From Hydractinia symbiolongicarpus (lineage: Eukaryota > Cnidaria > Hydrozoa > Anthoathecata > Hydractiniidae), in contig NC_079880.1 of the NCBI RefSeq assembly GCF_029227915.1, positions 10,753,501-10,817,500 of the forward strand: a stretch of DNA of 64,000 bases, given 5' to 3'. The translations under genes and the position numbers were made by a program. The notes beneath the pieces were generated by a model, which searched no databases, had not been told where the DNA came from, and saw nothing but the letters and a program-made list of their open reading frames with translations. Positions 25,271 through 37,690 of the stretch are shown piece after piece. Within the stretch, counting starts at the first letter, position 1. Each line of letters opens with the position of its first letter.

Positions 25271-27101
25271 ATGTTGAAACTTATACTAAGCTTGGCATGC
25301 TTAGCATACATCTCAGCAGCATACTCCAACATTGATCCCATCATAAATATCAGAAGGCAAGGTTTTGATCAAGATCCAAAAACCTTTTCTCATGAAGTTA
25401 TTGCACCATGGATGAGATCATTTAAACCAGGCTATTGCGATTCGTGGGAATGGCACACGGAAGCAAGATACAAGGAGCAAAGACTAAAGATCTGCAAAGA
25501 ACTGAGTGGACGTAAGAATTATCTTTTTTTTTTACTTAAAAACGCCAATTTCTTTTCTGTACATACTAAAAACTTTTTAACAGCCTTATCAAACAAAATA
25601 AATGTAGAAACAAAGTAAACGCCACCCGGGAAAAACTTCTTTACTTTTATCCAATTTCGAAAATTCTTGTTTACGTTTTTTCTCAATCTAAACTTTAGAC
25701 TAATAGTTTTTAGTGGGAAAAGTTTTTTTATTATGACAAAAAATTTCGTCACTTATTTCCGACTTTTTTTTCGATAAAATAAAGCAAGTTTGTATTCAGC
25801 ATGTCAGAAGTTGATACGCAATTTTAATTAGACAGCTTTTTTTAATGAAATTTTCGTATGCTGGACGAGAAAGAATGTTTTCCTAATAACAAGGCTTTCA
25901 AAGTTGATAAGCGTAAATAGAACATAGATTTTTCTTCTGTCATAGAGCGTAAACACGAATGTGACTCAGCCAATGGATACTGCCGCGATAAATGTCCTTT
26001 CACAAACGGTAGCTATCCATTCTGGAGAATTCGAAACGCTGATAATGTTCCCTTCCTGTGGACGGTCCGAACACTTCAAATGTTTGACTCACCAAACGCA
26101 CGGTACCCACTTCATAACGACCCTACTAAAGGATACGCAAGTACATTTTTCGGTCCCGGTAAGTTAAACTTTTTTTTACTTAAAATTAAAATATTTGTTC
26201 TTAGTAATTTGCTTTTAGTAAAATGCACAAATCTCTTTTTACGCTAACTTGGTTTTCTACACCGGTCATTTTTCTTTATAAGAAACTAAGGACATTTATT
26301 ATTTTTAATGTTAACCAATAAATACTGCATGTTTCTTAGTTGGTTTCTTAAATTTAGGCTGTCAAAAAATTCACGAGTTGTGTATATTTAAAGCACAAGC
26401 ATGTGCGAAGATTTTTACTTTAAAAAAGAGATTCGTGTTTGTTGATTCTTGGAACCACAGATCCAGTACTAAAAGTTCTCAACTTTTTGAAAACTTTAGT
26501 CTCTGGTTTCCTATAAACAGGTTTCCCTTATAAAAAAAATACGTGGAAACTATACTTTTATGCCACGTTTTATTTATTTTTTAATTACTTCGGGACACAA
26601 TTTTCACACCAAATTATTTCCAAAGTAAATCTAGTTGTCATGGAAACAAACACACGGTGTGATCTATTTCTCGAACAATTAATTTTTAACACACGTATTC
26701 AAATATTATTTGTCTAATTGCCACATCATTTTTACTCTTCCACTGGCCAATCACTTCTGTCTTTTTCAAACAGTGAAAACAATATTACAACTACAAATTT
26801 ATTTTTAGGATATTACGCAAGCAATGCTTTTGATAACAACCCCGACAGTATCTGGGTATCAAACGGAGTGTCCAGTCCAGGATTAAATTGGATTGCATAC
26901 GAATTCTCCTCCCCAGTGAAGATTAACAGCGTTCGTATCACAGGAGAAGCCGACCATCAAGATCGTACACCAGGCATGTGGTATGTTGAAGCTTCATGCG
27001 AGAAATATTTTAAAACCTACTCGACTCAATGGATTATCGAGAACCACGATCACCAAACCGACAAACGTTGGAATAGACCAAGACAACAAAGATGGCGTTA
27101 A
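25271..27101 (+). CDS. Secreted protein with discoidin-like (F5/8 C type) domain
   Basis: Exons 25271-25511, 25946-26158 and 26809-27101 join in phase to 248 residues. Residues 1 to about 19 are a signal peptide (MLKLILSLACLAYISAAYS). The middle has a Cys-containing part (HECDSANGYCRDKC) and a possible N-glycosylation site (NGS). The last exon resembles a galactose-binding-fold F5/8 C (discoidin) domain: YYASNAFDNNPDSIWVS, WIAYEFSSPVKINSVRITG, then MWYVEASC. The domain appears cut short or diverged at its end, where the protein finishes with a basic, Trp- and Arg-rich tail. Discoidin domains usually bind carbohydrate or lipid head groups outside the cell; its exact ligand cannot be read. A TATA box suggests a strongly or specifically expressed gene. 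I do not recognise an ortholog. Confidence 0.78.
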
Positions 27102-27476
27102 AATTCCCGCGATTTTAGACTCTATGTACTTTGCTTATTAGGATTTTCTCATTTTTCATGTAATGTAGGTATTAAAATTTTCTGCAAATAATCTCCAAAA
27201 GAGAGTACTCACTGTTTTTCTCAACAGAGTTCAAGATGTCCATATTGTCAGCGTCAATCCATATCATATCATGTCGTCATCAGTAATTACATCATTGCGT
27301 CATTCCGCACTCTTGTGCACAAGATTGTGCTTTCCTTCTGGTGATTAAAAAGCTATCTGGCAGCATTTAAGCGTCATTCAAAACCATTGTTTAGCCGTCA
27401 TTTAAATCATTGCATATCAAATACCGTTCATTTAATATAAAATTCCTTCATTCATTTTAATTTATTTTCTTCAGTT

Positions 27477-27535
27477 TTCATTCATTCATTTACTCATTCA
27501 TTCATTCATTCATTCATTCATTCATTTATTCATTG
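27477..27535 (+). repeat. (ATTC)n microsatellite
   Basis: Imperfect tetranucleotide repeat of ATTC in the 3' flank of the discoidin-like gene. Confidence 0.95.
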
Positions 27536-27840
27536 ATCCACTATTCAAGATCACGATCACGCAATTTTCATCATTATTCATTTATCCATTTTTTTATGAT
27601 GTAAATTTTCATCTCATTTTTTTTGACATCAACAAACACATTACATTTTTTTGGAAGCCACTAAGCTCATATCATCTTATTAACTACATGGTCATTTTTT
27701 TTTTAATTTTTTTTATCAAGTAAGTGACGTAGACAGTCATTTTTCTTTTTTAATCTTATTTTTTCTTTCTTCTTTTTCATATTTAACATTCTATTCCATA
27801 CATTAGTCATTGTTACTTCCTCTTTTTTGTTTTTTTTTTC
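27536..27840. other. T-rich spacer between two ATTC tracts
   Basis: Runs of T on the plus strand; no gene. Confidence 0.6.
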
Positions 27841-27985
27841 GTCATTCATTTATTCATTCATTCATTCATTCGTTCATTCATTCATTCATTCATTCATTCA
27901 TTCATTCATTTATTCGTTAATTCATCTATTCATTCATTCATTCATTCATTCATTCATTCATTCATTCATTCATTCATTCATGCAT
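27841..27985 (+). repeat. (ATTC)n microsatellite, long
   Basis: About 145 bp of ATTC units with a few substitutions. The reading frame through it (Ile-His-Ser-Phe repeats) is an artefact of the repeat. Confidence 0.95.
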
Positions 27986-30900
27986 TCATTGAATATCCGT
28001 CCATCACATCACTTATATACAAATTGAACTCATCGAGACAAAATAGTTTGTATTAGTCTTTATAACAAAAACAAATTTTCATCTTTCTAAAATTCTTGTT
28101 GGAATGGAAGTGTTTATTTTATTGGAAGAATTTAAACTTGTGAAAAAATATCAAAACTGTATTTATGGTATGTCCGCCCTTCCTTTATTCTTTAGCAAAA
28201 CTCTATTCTCATAAATGTTAGGGAGGTGTTACTCCTTCAAATACAAATTATAAATGTAATGGCGGAGTAGCGGTGATTAAGTTCAAATGCAATAAAAATA
28301 TAACTTAATTATAAATATATAAAGAGTACTAAAACTATGAAAAATTATAAGAGAATTAAAAAAAAAACAACGCTGAAGTTTTAAAGAAAAGTTTGGTGCA
28401 GCATACTAATCTTCGCAAAAACTTAGTCCTTGTGCACCAGCATCGAAAATAACAGCTATAACTTTAATAATATCATCAACATCAATACTGGTCTGAACTT
28501 TTTGAACTTTTTAAACGTGGGATTTTGGGCATTTTTTTGTGGGTTCGAAACAACTGTGAAGTAGATCTTTTTTTACGGCGCCAAATATTAAACCCGAAAT
28601 AGATTATCTTAGCTTTGCCGAGATTGCACAAAAGCATAATGGCGGATGGAAGAGGTGTTGTTTTCTAGCTCTGACAATTGAACGGATGATACTGTTTTAT
28701 CGAACCCAATTTGTTTTGATACAAGCCCATTTCTTCATTAATTTGCCAAATGTAAGAAACGGCGGAGAGTTATAAGATTTCCCCACTATGCATCAAAATT
28801 TCAACTTTCGAGTTGCCCAGTAATTTATCTGGTTATTTTCCCGTAAATTTCTGATTCAGAGGCAACACAGCGATGGAGTACTTTAGTTATTTTAAAAATG
28901 TCCCAGCGGGAACTTCTAGTTAAGATCAAGCCAATGCTTAGCTTTAGCCACGTGATTATTAGGTCACTTTTACTAATATCACGTAACCTTTTCTCTGCAA
29001 CATAGCGCCTCAAACAGAACGATGTTAGCCATATCGCTCTGGTCACAATAGACGGAAGGTAATTTTCAAGATAAGAATAAAGGGAAATGTTTAGCTAGTA
29101 TATCACTATTCTTTATATGTAATGAACCCTTTCTTGTTCTTACTCACACCTAGAGCTAGCTAGCATTAAACTGCCGACTAAGCTGGAATAATATCGGAAA
29201 AAAAAGAAGAATAAAAATAAAAATTATTATATCAACCTACAAAAATAAGGAGACCAAGATGCTAGCCACCTTTAGTACATAAAACATAACTAAAAAATAA
29301 CACATGCTAAACCCATGTGGGTAACTACCGTAGAAAAAAAGGAAAAATGTTAGCACTCAACTGTACTATGAAAATAAGTATGGAAACAGGGAAGAAATTA
29401 GTCTGGGAGAAGTGAGATAGACTAGTTCTGTTGAAGGTAAATAGTTTTGTATAAAATTCCATGAATAAATGGACTGAAATCGGATAATAGTTTGAGCCAA
29501 AAGATTTAGTTGAGATTTTGTTGAGTGATGAAGAATGAGACATAAGGAATATAACTTTTTTTAAAATGTTATTGGTTTGAATATGTCAGAAAATACCGCA
29601 TCAGAACTAAACTTTAATCCTGACGAATATTCTATGCCCCTTACAATTTCCTATAAGATGTACGTTGTAGCGACAACGGGGCCTTCGACACTTTTTTTTT
29701 GGAGGAGGGTCCAGGAAAATTTAAATTTGGACTTGCTTAAGGCGAATCTCCACTGAACGATTTTTTTACGACGATTGTCCTTAATACTCGAGATAGGTCG
29801 CGATTTTCGTCATGAAAAGTTGAATTGGTTTAGGATGACGGATGCATTCCTCCTCCAAGTTTGGACTGTCCTTATTTTCCTTTTTACGCCTATTTTCATG
29901 TAGTTTGTTATAGGGAATATTTTTATGTATGCCATGAAAGTACAAAGTAAGGACATTCCAAAAAACAAATAAACAAATAATTAATAAAAATAAAAAAACA
30001 CCCTGTAAAAATAAAAACAATTTTTTTAAAAAGAGGCTGTGAAAAACTACTTGGATAGGGAAGCAAACAGTCATGAAAGTATATTCTGATGATGTCATCA
30101 ATGGCTTATTTTTAAAAAAATTCGGAAATTTATCAGATTTTCATATTATGTAAAGCTTAAAGCTTCAATCAAAATAATGTAAAGAATCATGTGCTTTTGA
30201 TGGGCGAGTAACCGTACCTTAGAGTCTTTCTTTAAGACCCTATTAATGCCGGGTTATTTGAGGGCTCCTTATTCGATTTCTGAATTTGATAATAGATATG
30301 AAACTTAGCACAAGTGTTGACCAGGCCTTAAGTAACAACTTAGTCAAAAACGTTTCGCTTAATTAAGAGGTTCAGAATGATACCAGTCTCCTCCAAAGCA
30401 TTTTTTGTCAGACATAACAATTAACGCAGCGCCCTTGGGACGAGGTTGTATCATGACTGAATTAAAAATATTTAATTATTAAAAAATTCTTTTATAGCTA
30501 CTTTGCGGTTGTCAGCAATTTATATACCATAACATCGAATCTTACACGCTTCTTTCAATGTTTTGTCCAAAATTTCTGCGTATTGCGGGATTTATAGACC
30601 TATTTTCATATCTATTTAATTCCGCGAAATATGCATGCGAAAATGCAGAATGACATGAAAACGAGATTACCTAAATCAAATTTCAGGATACAAGTTGCTA
30701 ACATGCAAGTTTAAAGAATGTAACAACAAAATGTTGATTGTTACAGCTTTTAACTAGCAGTTTCACAAAAACGTAGTTAACACAGTTATAAAGAGGGTAT
30801 TTATTGGTAGTGGTAGTGTGGGAAAAAGTTAAAATATTTCAGATTTTAAGGGCGTATCTTTTGGTATATGTTAGGTAGCTAAACCTAAAACCTAGCCACG

Positions 30901-31461
30901 TTTTTAGAATGATATGACATTTTTATTTTACTGTTTCCAAGTAAATTTATTACTAAAACTCAATTGAACAGTAGGATATATTTTTTGCGATTGGTTTACG
31001 TTATAATGGATGATGTTTGATGAATTTTTTAAATTGATAATTAAAATTGATAGATCTTTGTAGAAAGCCGAAACAAAATGATTTACAAAATTGTTAGAAC
31101 ATGACTGTGAACATATGCAAACTAATCCTAAGGCTACGAGCAGAGTAAGTTTCGTGCTCACAGATATATTGTAGAATAACTGTTACTTTAGTAGCCTAGT
31201 TAACTAAGCTTTTTTTAAGAATATGAAATTCAGTTCTTGTAAGTTTTGAAGAACAATAATATGTATAGATTGAGAGTAACAATATTTCGTTGTTGTTTTT
31301 TTATCTACTTACTTTCATGTGATAGAACAGGTAATTTTTCAAAATAAATTCTTCCAAACAATTCTTTATATTACTGTATATAAAATATGTACAAAATATT
31401 TTTAATAAACAAATATTAACAATAAAATCTTTTTTTATAAAAAAAAAAACCAACAAACAGT
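27986..31461. other. Intergenic, with transposon-like fragments
   Basis: No gene recognised. A terminus of the AACCTCGTCCC family lies at about 30431-30450 (inverse orientation). A TCGATTTC/GGGCTCC block near 30250 may be another transposon end. Confidence 0.5.
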
Positions 31462-32079
31462 TCATAAAATTGTGCATTTTTCTTTTTTATTGTGTAATTT
31501 TTTCGTTTTCCAAACACTTAATAAAGCGATTCTCTCAAATAGCTCATCCACGTGAAATCTCAGCAAGGCTGAGCATTCGTGATACTCACATGCATCAATG
31601 GTGGCCGACATGGTACGACCGCATTGTTTTGAAATAGGCACCAAATTGACTTCAAGTAAAGATCGAATCACACTTTCGTTATCTCTCAAGTCAATTTTAT
31701 TGCACACTAATACAATAGGTGCTTTTGGGCAATACATTTTAACTTCAGAAATCCAATGTTGATATACTCTTAAAAGGCTTGTTGGATTTTCAACAGAGAA
31801 GCAAATTACAACGACATCAGCTCGAAGGTAATGCAGACATCTTTCTTCCCAACTATTAGCTGCGGCGTCAGTCAAGGTTAAGTTGACATTAACACTATTT
31901 GCTGTCACGACTGTCGATGTTTCTTTTAAAGTGTCGGGTAAAAATTGTGAAGGCAAAAACTTACGGAGGTAGCTTGTTATTAAGGACGACACACCAGAGT
32001 TTTTGTCGCCGACAAGTACAACCTTTTTATTAATCAGAATCTTGTTGTTGTTGTTGTTCATTTGCGTTTTATCGTGCAT
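31462..32079 (-). CDS. Atypical Rho-family small GTPase, probably nucleotide-hydrolysis defective
   Basis: Single-exon, 205 residues. Overall layout is Rho: beta strand KKVVLVGD, KIDLRDNESVIRSLL, ECSA (G5), a Lys-rich tail and a CAAX box CTIL whose Leu predicts geranylgeranylation and membrane attachment. The guanine-specificity motif NKID (G4) is intact. The P-loop is GDKNSGVS (24-31) where the family has GxxxxGK[ST], so the essential Lys is Val. The DTAGQE motif is replaced by DAAANS, losing the Gly and catalytic Gln. By analogy with other atypical Rho proteins, it may act as a constitutive or scaffold form; that is inference. An Asn run (residues 8-12) precedes the domain. Lack of introns suggests a retrocopy origin, but the frame is open and the prenylation site intact, so it is probably functional. 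Confidence 0.85.
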   Translation of the reverse strand: MHDKTQMNNNNNKILINKKVVLVGDKNSGVSSLITSYLRKFLPSQFLPDTLKETSTVVTANSVNVNLTLTDAAANSWEERCLHYLRADVVVICFSVENPTSLLRVYQHWISEVKMYCPKAPIVLVCNKIDLRDNESVIRSLLEVNLVPISKQCGRTMSATIDACEYHECSALLRFHVDELFERIALLSVWKTKKLHNKKEKCTIL

Positions 32080-32520
32080 TGTGTGTTCTTGTGTTTTTGT
32101 TTCATGATAAATGTTCAGCTAATTATGTCGAATTTATATAGAACGTATAATTATGCAAATGTATGCAATAATTTATGCTTATGAAATATATTTTACATGT
32201 TGCGTATTTTAATTAACCGCATGATTAGGTTTGTCGTTTTCAAAAAATAAATACTCTTCATTGTAGAGTTTTTTATAACATTTTTTCTGAATGTAGGCTA
32301 CTTGTATGTAGGAAGAAGAGTTTAGCGCAACGTAAACGGACAGTGCAATTACCAAACAAGTAAAAACCCTTTGCAATACGATACAAAAACTCCCCCACAA
32401 TGACGTGGTGGAATTCATCAGCTGAATTAATTAAGTGAAAACGTTCTTCGGCATAAGTTAAATACATAGGGGCTAATACATAGGGGCTAAGTTACATTTT
32501 AAAAACACCTGAAAATGCCT
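32080..32520. other. Upstream region of the Rho-like gene
   Basis: AT-rich; TATAT-like elements near 32136 but no clear core promoter. No gene. Confidence 0.45.
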
Positions 32521-33410
32521 CAGGACGAAGTTGTGAGCAACCTCGTTTCCAGGTCATCTTCTTCCTTTTTTATCATTTACGTTATCATGTACGTATTTTA
32601 ACATTCGTTCGTTAGCAAAATGAAATTTATATTTGCTCCAAATCCTTTAAATTTTTGTTCCGTTCCAATGCATTAGGAAACAATAATTTAAATTTAAGTC
32701 GATGTGAACAATTTTATATTGGAAATTTCCTAGGCATGATTATATTTTAACCTCGTTCCCAGGGGTTTCTGCCTTTTTGACATAGAGGCCGGCGTTTAGC
32801 CGTTAAGTAAGCGCTAGCGGATTTGACGTAGGCAACAAACCCTGGACACGAAGATGGTTATTTTTTCCATCTTCCCTTGAAAAATTGTCTTTCTTGTGTT
32901 GCAACAATTCCACATGAAGACGCTTCAAACAAAAAAGTCATGCAGAAGATTCGCTTTACCACGCAAATGATTATAAACATTCCAAACGGATGAATAATCT
33001 TTCTTTCTGATTGTATAAAATAATTCAGCAAGTGGGAACACAATATGTGGTAGTTCTAAGAAACTCCAATGTGCATGCGTCACAGATGTGGAAGAAGTAG
33101 TCAACTTTGTTTCCAGGACATATTAGGCTTTTTATATTTGGACAGTCCAACCATGAGAAACTGGGGATGACGTTGAGAAGTAGTCAGTGGAAAATCTCTT
33201 GGTCAAAAAACCCTTTTTGGTGGCTTATGCTGTCTGTGGTAGAATTTCGGACCGTTTTGAATCAGCAGTAAATGGACTGTTACGTCTTGGAGTTTATTGT
33301 GCGATGTTTTTGTTACGTCGCATGTTTTATAATGCAGGCCTGTGCTCAACTTCGTTCCCACGGCATTTTGCCTTTTTAATAACGGCTCAGGGGCTCAACC
33401 TTTCTTTTTT
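32521..33410. repeat. Cluster of AACCTCGTTCCCAGG repeat termini
   Basis: CAACCTCGTTTCCAGG at 32538, AACCTCGTTCCCAGG at 32749, CAACTTTGTTTCCAGG at 33101 and CAACTTCGTTCCCACGG at 33346 are diverged copies of one terminus. An inverse copy (AGGACGAAGTTG) is at 32522. Probably nested or broken MITEs. Confidence 0.6.
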
Positions 33411-34327
33411 TACTTTATATTAAAGATAAGGCAGTTTTTAATGTTAACAAGAGGCTTTTGGCAATCGCGTAAATTTGCAACAAAATGTTATTTTTTGTTA
33501 CATTTACAGCTGGGTCTAAAATATCGCGACCAAATATTAAGATTTCTACTACGAATGTTCTTCGCCAACCGAAGATTTAAAGACATCTTCAGCCGATTCA
33601 ACAAGGTTTTAGGAAAAAGGTAATAAATCTTTCTTTAGTAAAAACAAGGGATATCAAATTTGAATGTTTATGACAATCCTACTTAAATTACAATTTTAAA
33701 TCATTCTAATTCTAATTACAACCAATTCAGAGTTATGTTATACCTTTCTCCTGGCCCAATTCCCTTTTTATAGCCAGGCTAGGAATTGACGAAATATAAA
33801 ATCAAAATAAATCAATAACAAAACTGGAATTTTACTGAATTTTTACTACAAGACACATTTTCAAAGATTCATCTTTATCGATTGTATAAAACAATTTCCT
33901 AACCCCGTTCCAATAATTCACAAAGACACAAAAAAAACATCTATCAAAATCAACGTTCGTCATTTCAAGAACTAATTTGTTGCTTAGCTCTCTCGCAAAC
34001 GTAGTAGAGTTGCTTTTAAACTGGTTCTTATGTATAAATACATTATAGAAATCTATTTGATTCATTCAATTTAAAAATTTGTAAGAATCTTAGAAATTCA
34101 AACATATTTAACAATTTGCATAGCGTTTAAATTTTTCATAGTCATTCATTTGTTAAGCACAATATTATATCAAATATACATTCGGTAGAACTTTATATTT
34201 CAAAACATTTTAAAGTCAAAATAAAGTTAGTTTATTTTTACATATTTACATTATAAATGAATATTCAATTTATTCACTGTTAGTGTAACATTTGAATGGT
34301 TGAATTTAAGATGGATTTTAAATTGGA
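33411..34327. other. Intergenic, no gene seen
   Basis: AT-rich spacer before the GT31 gene. Short ORFs on both strands lack domains. Confidence 0.5.
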
Positions 34328-35350
34328 ATGTTAACAAAGACACAAACATTCCAAACATTAGCTTTTTTATGTGCCTTGCTCATTTTTGTTCTTATCAATT
34401 TATGTCAGTTCAAAGATGGCAGCGATATTATCTTCAAAGACGACACAAATAAAACAAAAACTCCACAAAGGAAATTATTGTTATTTATTGCCATTTTTAG
34501 CAGTCATACCTACAAACATCGAAGAGACATGCTACGAAAGACCTGGTGTAAATTATGCATGAAACATCAACTTTGCGAATATAGGTTTATTCTAGACGGA
34601 TTGGGACTTGATAGGAAGCCTTTACCATCCGCAGTACTTAATCAGATACGGAATGAGTTAAGATATACAAATGATATGGCTATACTGGCATCTCCTATTG
34701 GTTTAAATTTCGCGCTAAGATTTTACAAGGCTTTAAAGTACGCTTCACAAGTTTTCGAGTTTGAATATTTTCTTCGTTTAGACGATGACCAATACCTTTG
34801 TCTCGATAGGTTAATGTATGAACTTCCATCCAGACCTCGTGAGTCTTTATTTTGGGGCTATGCACACTGTACACCAATCCCGCGAATAGATGAAGCGTTT
34901 ATTATATTAACAAATGACGTGGTTTTTAAAATATTAACCAATGAAAACATACATTGCTCACCATTTGGAACTGAGGCTATATCATCATGGATATATAATT
35001 TATCAGACGAAGGACCTCTGGTCACATGGTATACTGACAACTTCAGGATAATGCATACACCGCCATTTGAACGAAGTGCTCATTTACGTCAAGTTAATAT
35101 TTGTCATGCATTTATTTCGTTACATGGAATTTGGCGCGAAAATATAATGGTCCCTTTACACGAGAGAATAATTAGAGAAAATACAGAAGATTACGAAATA
35201 CCTGATATACATCACTTGTGCCCAGCAAATAACAAACGTATTTCACTTGATGAACTAGACAAACACGGCAAAGTACAGCGGTGTATAGACGCACCTGTAT
35301 ATAAACACAATAACGGGAAACCTTACATCGGACGTGAGGCAGCAACGTAG
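34328..35350 (+). CDS. GT31-family beta-1,3-glycosyltransferase, type II membrane protein
   Basis: Intronless, 340 residues, starting at the first ATG. Residues 10-26 form a single hydrophobic anchor (LAFLCALLIFVLINL), typical of Golgi type II enzymes. The luminal part has GT31 (Galactosyl_T) landmarks: RRDMLRKTW at 65-73, the metal- and nucleotide-binding DDD at 152-154 in LRLDDDQYLCL, a WGY block after it, and a conserved acidic and aromatic C-terminal half. Several Cys residues could form disulfides. GT31 enzymes transfer Gal, GlcNAc or GalNAc in beta-1,3 linkage; which sugar this one uses cannot be read. It is divergent from the standard B3GALTs I know. AATAAA signals lie near 35404. A neighbouring Rho-like gene is also intronless. 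Confidence 0.85.
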   Translation: MLTKTQTFQTLAFLCALLIFVLINLCQFKDGSDIIFKDDTNKTKTPQRKLLLFIAIFSSHTYKHRRDMLRKTWCKLCMKHQLCEYRFILDGLGLDRKPLPSAVLNQIRNELRYTNDMAILASPIGLNFALRFYKALKYASQVFEFEYFLRLDDDQYLCLDRLMYELPSRPRESLFWGYAHCTPIPRIDEAFIILTNDVVFKILTNENIHCSPFGTEAISSWIYNLSDEGPLVTWYTDNFRIMHTPPFERSAHLRQVNICHAFISLHGIWRENIMVPLHERIIRENTEDYEIPDIHHLCPANNKRISLDELDKHGKVQRCIDAPVYKHNNGKPYIGREAAT

Positions 35351-37499
35351 TCAAAAAAATTTCGCAATCCAAGTGCGATACATCAAAATAAAAAATCGCG
35401 AATGAATAAATAAATAATGCTATCTCGGGCTTACCATTTTACAAGAGTTACAACATTTTTTTTAAAATTTTTAATCGAACTTTTTTTAAGAGGTTGTCTT
35501 TTAAGCCGTAAATTTATTTTACGTAAATCACCAACGTAATATATTATATACATATGCTAAAACTTTGAAGACAAGATAGACAAAACAGATGTTACGTCAA
35601 ACTGGAATTTTATCATTTTTGTCCAACATGCATTTTCTCGCAGGAAACTTTGCAAATGAGGGATGCAAGTAATTTCTTCATTCATGGCCCAAAACGTGTT
35701 TTTGTTCAAAAACATATCTAACAAAAACACATTGTGTCGTACTATAAAATGTATTACTCGTATTGTCGAATAAAATTTGTTTCTTTTGATCTAACGAAGC
35801 AAAGAAAAATTATGTTTTTTACTTTGTCAACATTTTTGCAGGATAAGATCGTCAGTTTACATGTACATACATAAAACGAACTGCTATCAATGACCGTCCT
35901 GTAATATAACCCTGTAGCTTTTATCTTGTTTTTTCTGTGTTAAATTGCGCTCAATTTTTGCAACAAAACGACAAAACGATAGATCTCTGCATTTTGTTCA
36001 TTTTTCAAAATAAAAACTCAAAATATTCACTACTTGTCGCCGACAATCTTTCGTTGTTAAAGCGGATTTTTATCCACATTTTTTTTCATTTAAAGCAATT
36101 CATGTTGCAAATCCATGTTAAACTCTTACAGCGGTGGGCTCCTTCCTGTATAAGGTACTTTTTATCAATTAACTTTCTGCATTTAACATTTAATGAAGGC
36201 GCAGTCAAAAAAAGCTTAGAAAAAACCCCCAGAAAAAGCTACAAAGAAAAAGTACTTCTACCAAACAGAATAAAAAACCTAACACGCTGAAAAATTTAGA
36301 GGAGTCAAATGAAACCTTTTAAGTGCTAATCCACGGTGCCTGTTGCGAAATTCTAAAAGGTGTCAAAATTTGACCTTTAAAGGTGTCATTAAAAGGAGTC
36401 CAATTTGACGCCTCTAAAGGTCAGGTCAGTCAGAAAAGCATAAACATAGCTGATCAGCTGGATGCAGGCTTTAACCAGTATCTTAAAAAGCATGTACTTA
36501 CACAACATGTAATAAGACATTCAAAATGTCTACCATTATTGATGATTGTCAATCAAACATGGTGCCATGGATACAACTTTACGTTTTAGTCATCAAGGGA
36601 ATGGATCACGAAGTGTACGAGGGAGCCCCCATATATTTAGTTTGTTCGTGACAACATGAAAAAATCTTTCATACGGGTATTATTAATATAGAGACTAGCC
36701 GTCAGCCCTTAGAAAAACCCACGGCTACGCCCTAAAACATATTCTGGCCGTCAGATTTTTGCCTTTTATACATGTTCCAGGGTATCTCCAATCTTTATAT
36801 CCTAAGCACATAATAACTATTCGGGTACTATTTAAACAGAATATGGGTATTATTATGAAAGACTAGTTGTTAACCCATTTTACTTTGTGGGGTTCCATAA
36901 TGAAGCTGCGCGCAACCTTTTTAAACGGATAAAATGCAGCTTTTATTAAATGGAGACGATTTCACTCGTCAGTAAAATATTTACACTACAGGGGATCCTT
37001 AATGAAGTTGATTGCTAGTTAGAAAATTTATAGGAATTCGCCCGCCACAGCAAATTCGATAAAACTATTTGACATTTGTTATTTGTAAATATTTCGTTCG
37101 TAGTTTAGCATCACCCAGCTTCGGCCGACAAACAGACAATTCACATGTTCGCCCTTCTTTTATAAATTACACTTTGTGTTTCCGTAGCACGACTTTTTTT
37201 TGGGACAGAAAGAATATAGATAGTCATTAGACCGTAAAAGAATCCACGGGCCGGTGAATTTTTATCCGGTTTTTAAATTTCTGCGGGGTTGAAGTAAAGA
37301 ATACGGCTAATATTATAACCGTCGAAACTCCGGCTGAAGCGACAAGTTACTGTGTGACCCGGCGTTAAACGCTAGATTAAGCACTGAACAAGAGCCTTAA
37401 ACTGTTCTATACATCCCGGTGGAGCGCTTTAGTGCATGTATGCAGATTTTGTAAATTGAGTGAATCACACGCAGCGTTATAGTATTTAGGGTGTAATAT
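35351..37499. other. Intergenic, no gene seen
   Basis: Short ORFs only. Near 36355-36420 the words AAAGGTGTCAAAATTTGACC and GGAGTCCAATTTGACG form a small internal repeat. Confidence 0.5.
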
Positions 37500-37690
37500 A
37501 TATTTCAAAAATAACTTTCCCAGCTATAGCTGCAATAAAAAAGCGAAAAAACACAGTTTGCAAGTTACGCGTCATATTAATATTGCAAAGTAGTGCCCTT
37601 AAGTAAACCGTGTAGGTGTAGCACCCTTATCAAAGAAAAAGTTGCTTTAAATAAAAACACAGGAAATAGCCCATCGTTACCTTGCCCATC
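37500..37690 (+). repeat. Dispersed repeat copy, related to 2870-3340
   Basis: Contains AAATAAAAACACAGGAAATA followed by GCCCATCG, and AAGTAAACCGTGTAGG, matching the units in ADRM1 intron 1 in the same orientation. Confidence 0.6.

Noticed and set aside
27827-28027. Ile-His-Ser-Phe repeat ORF
   Set aside because: Product of the ATTC microsatellite.
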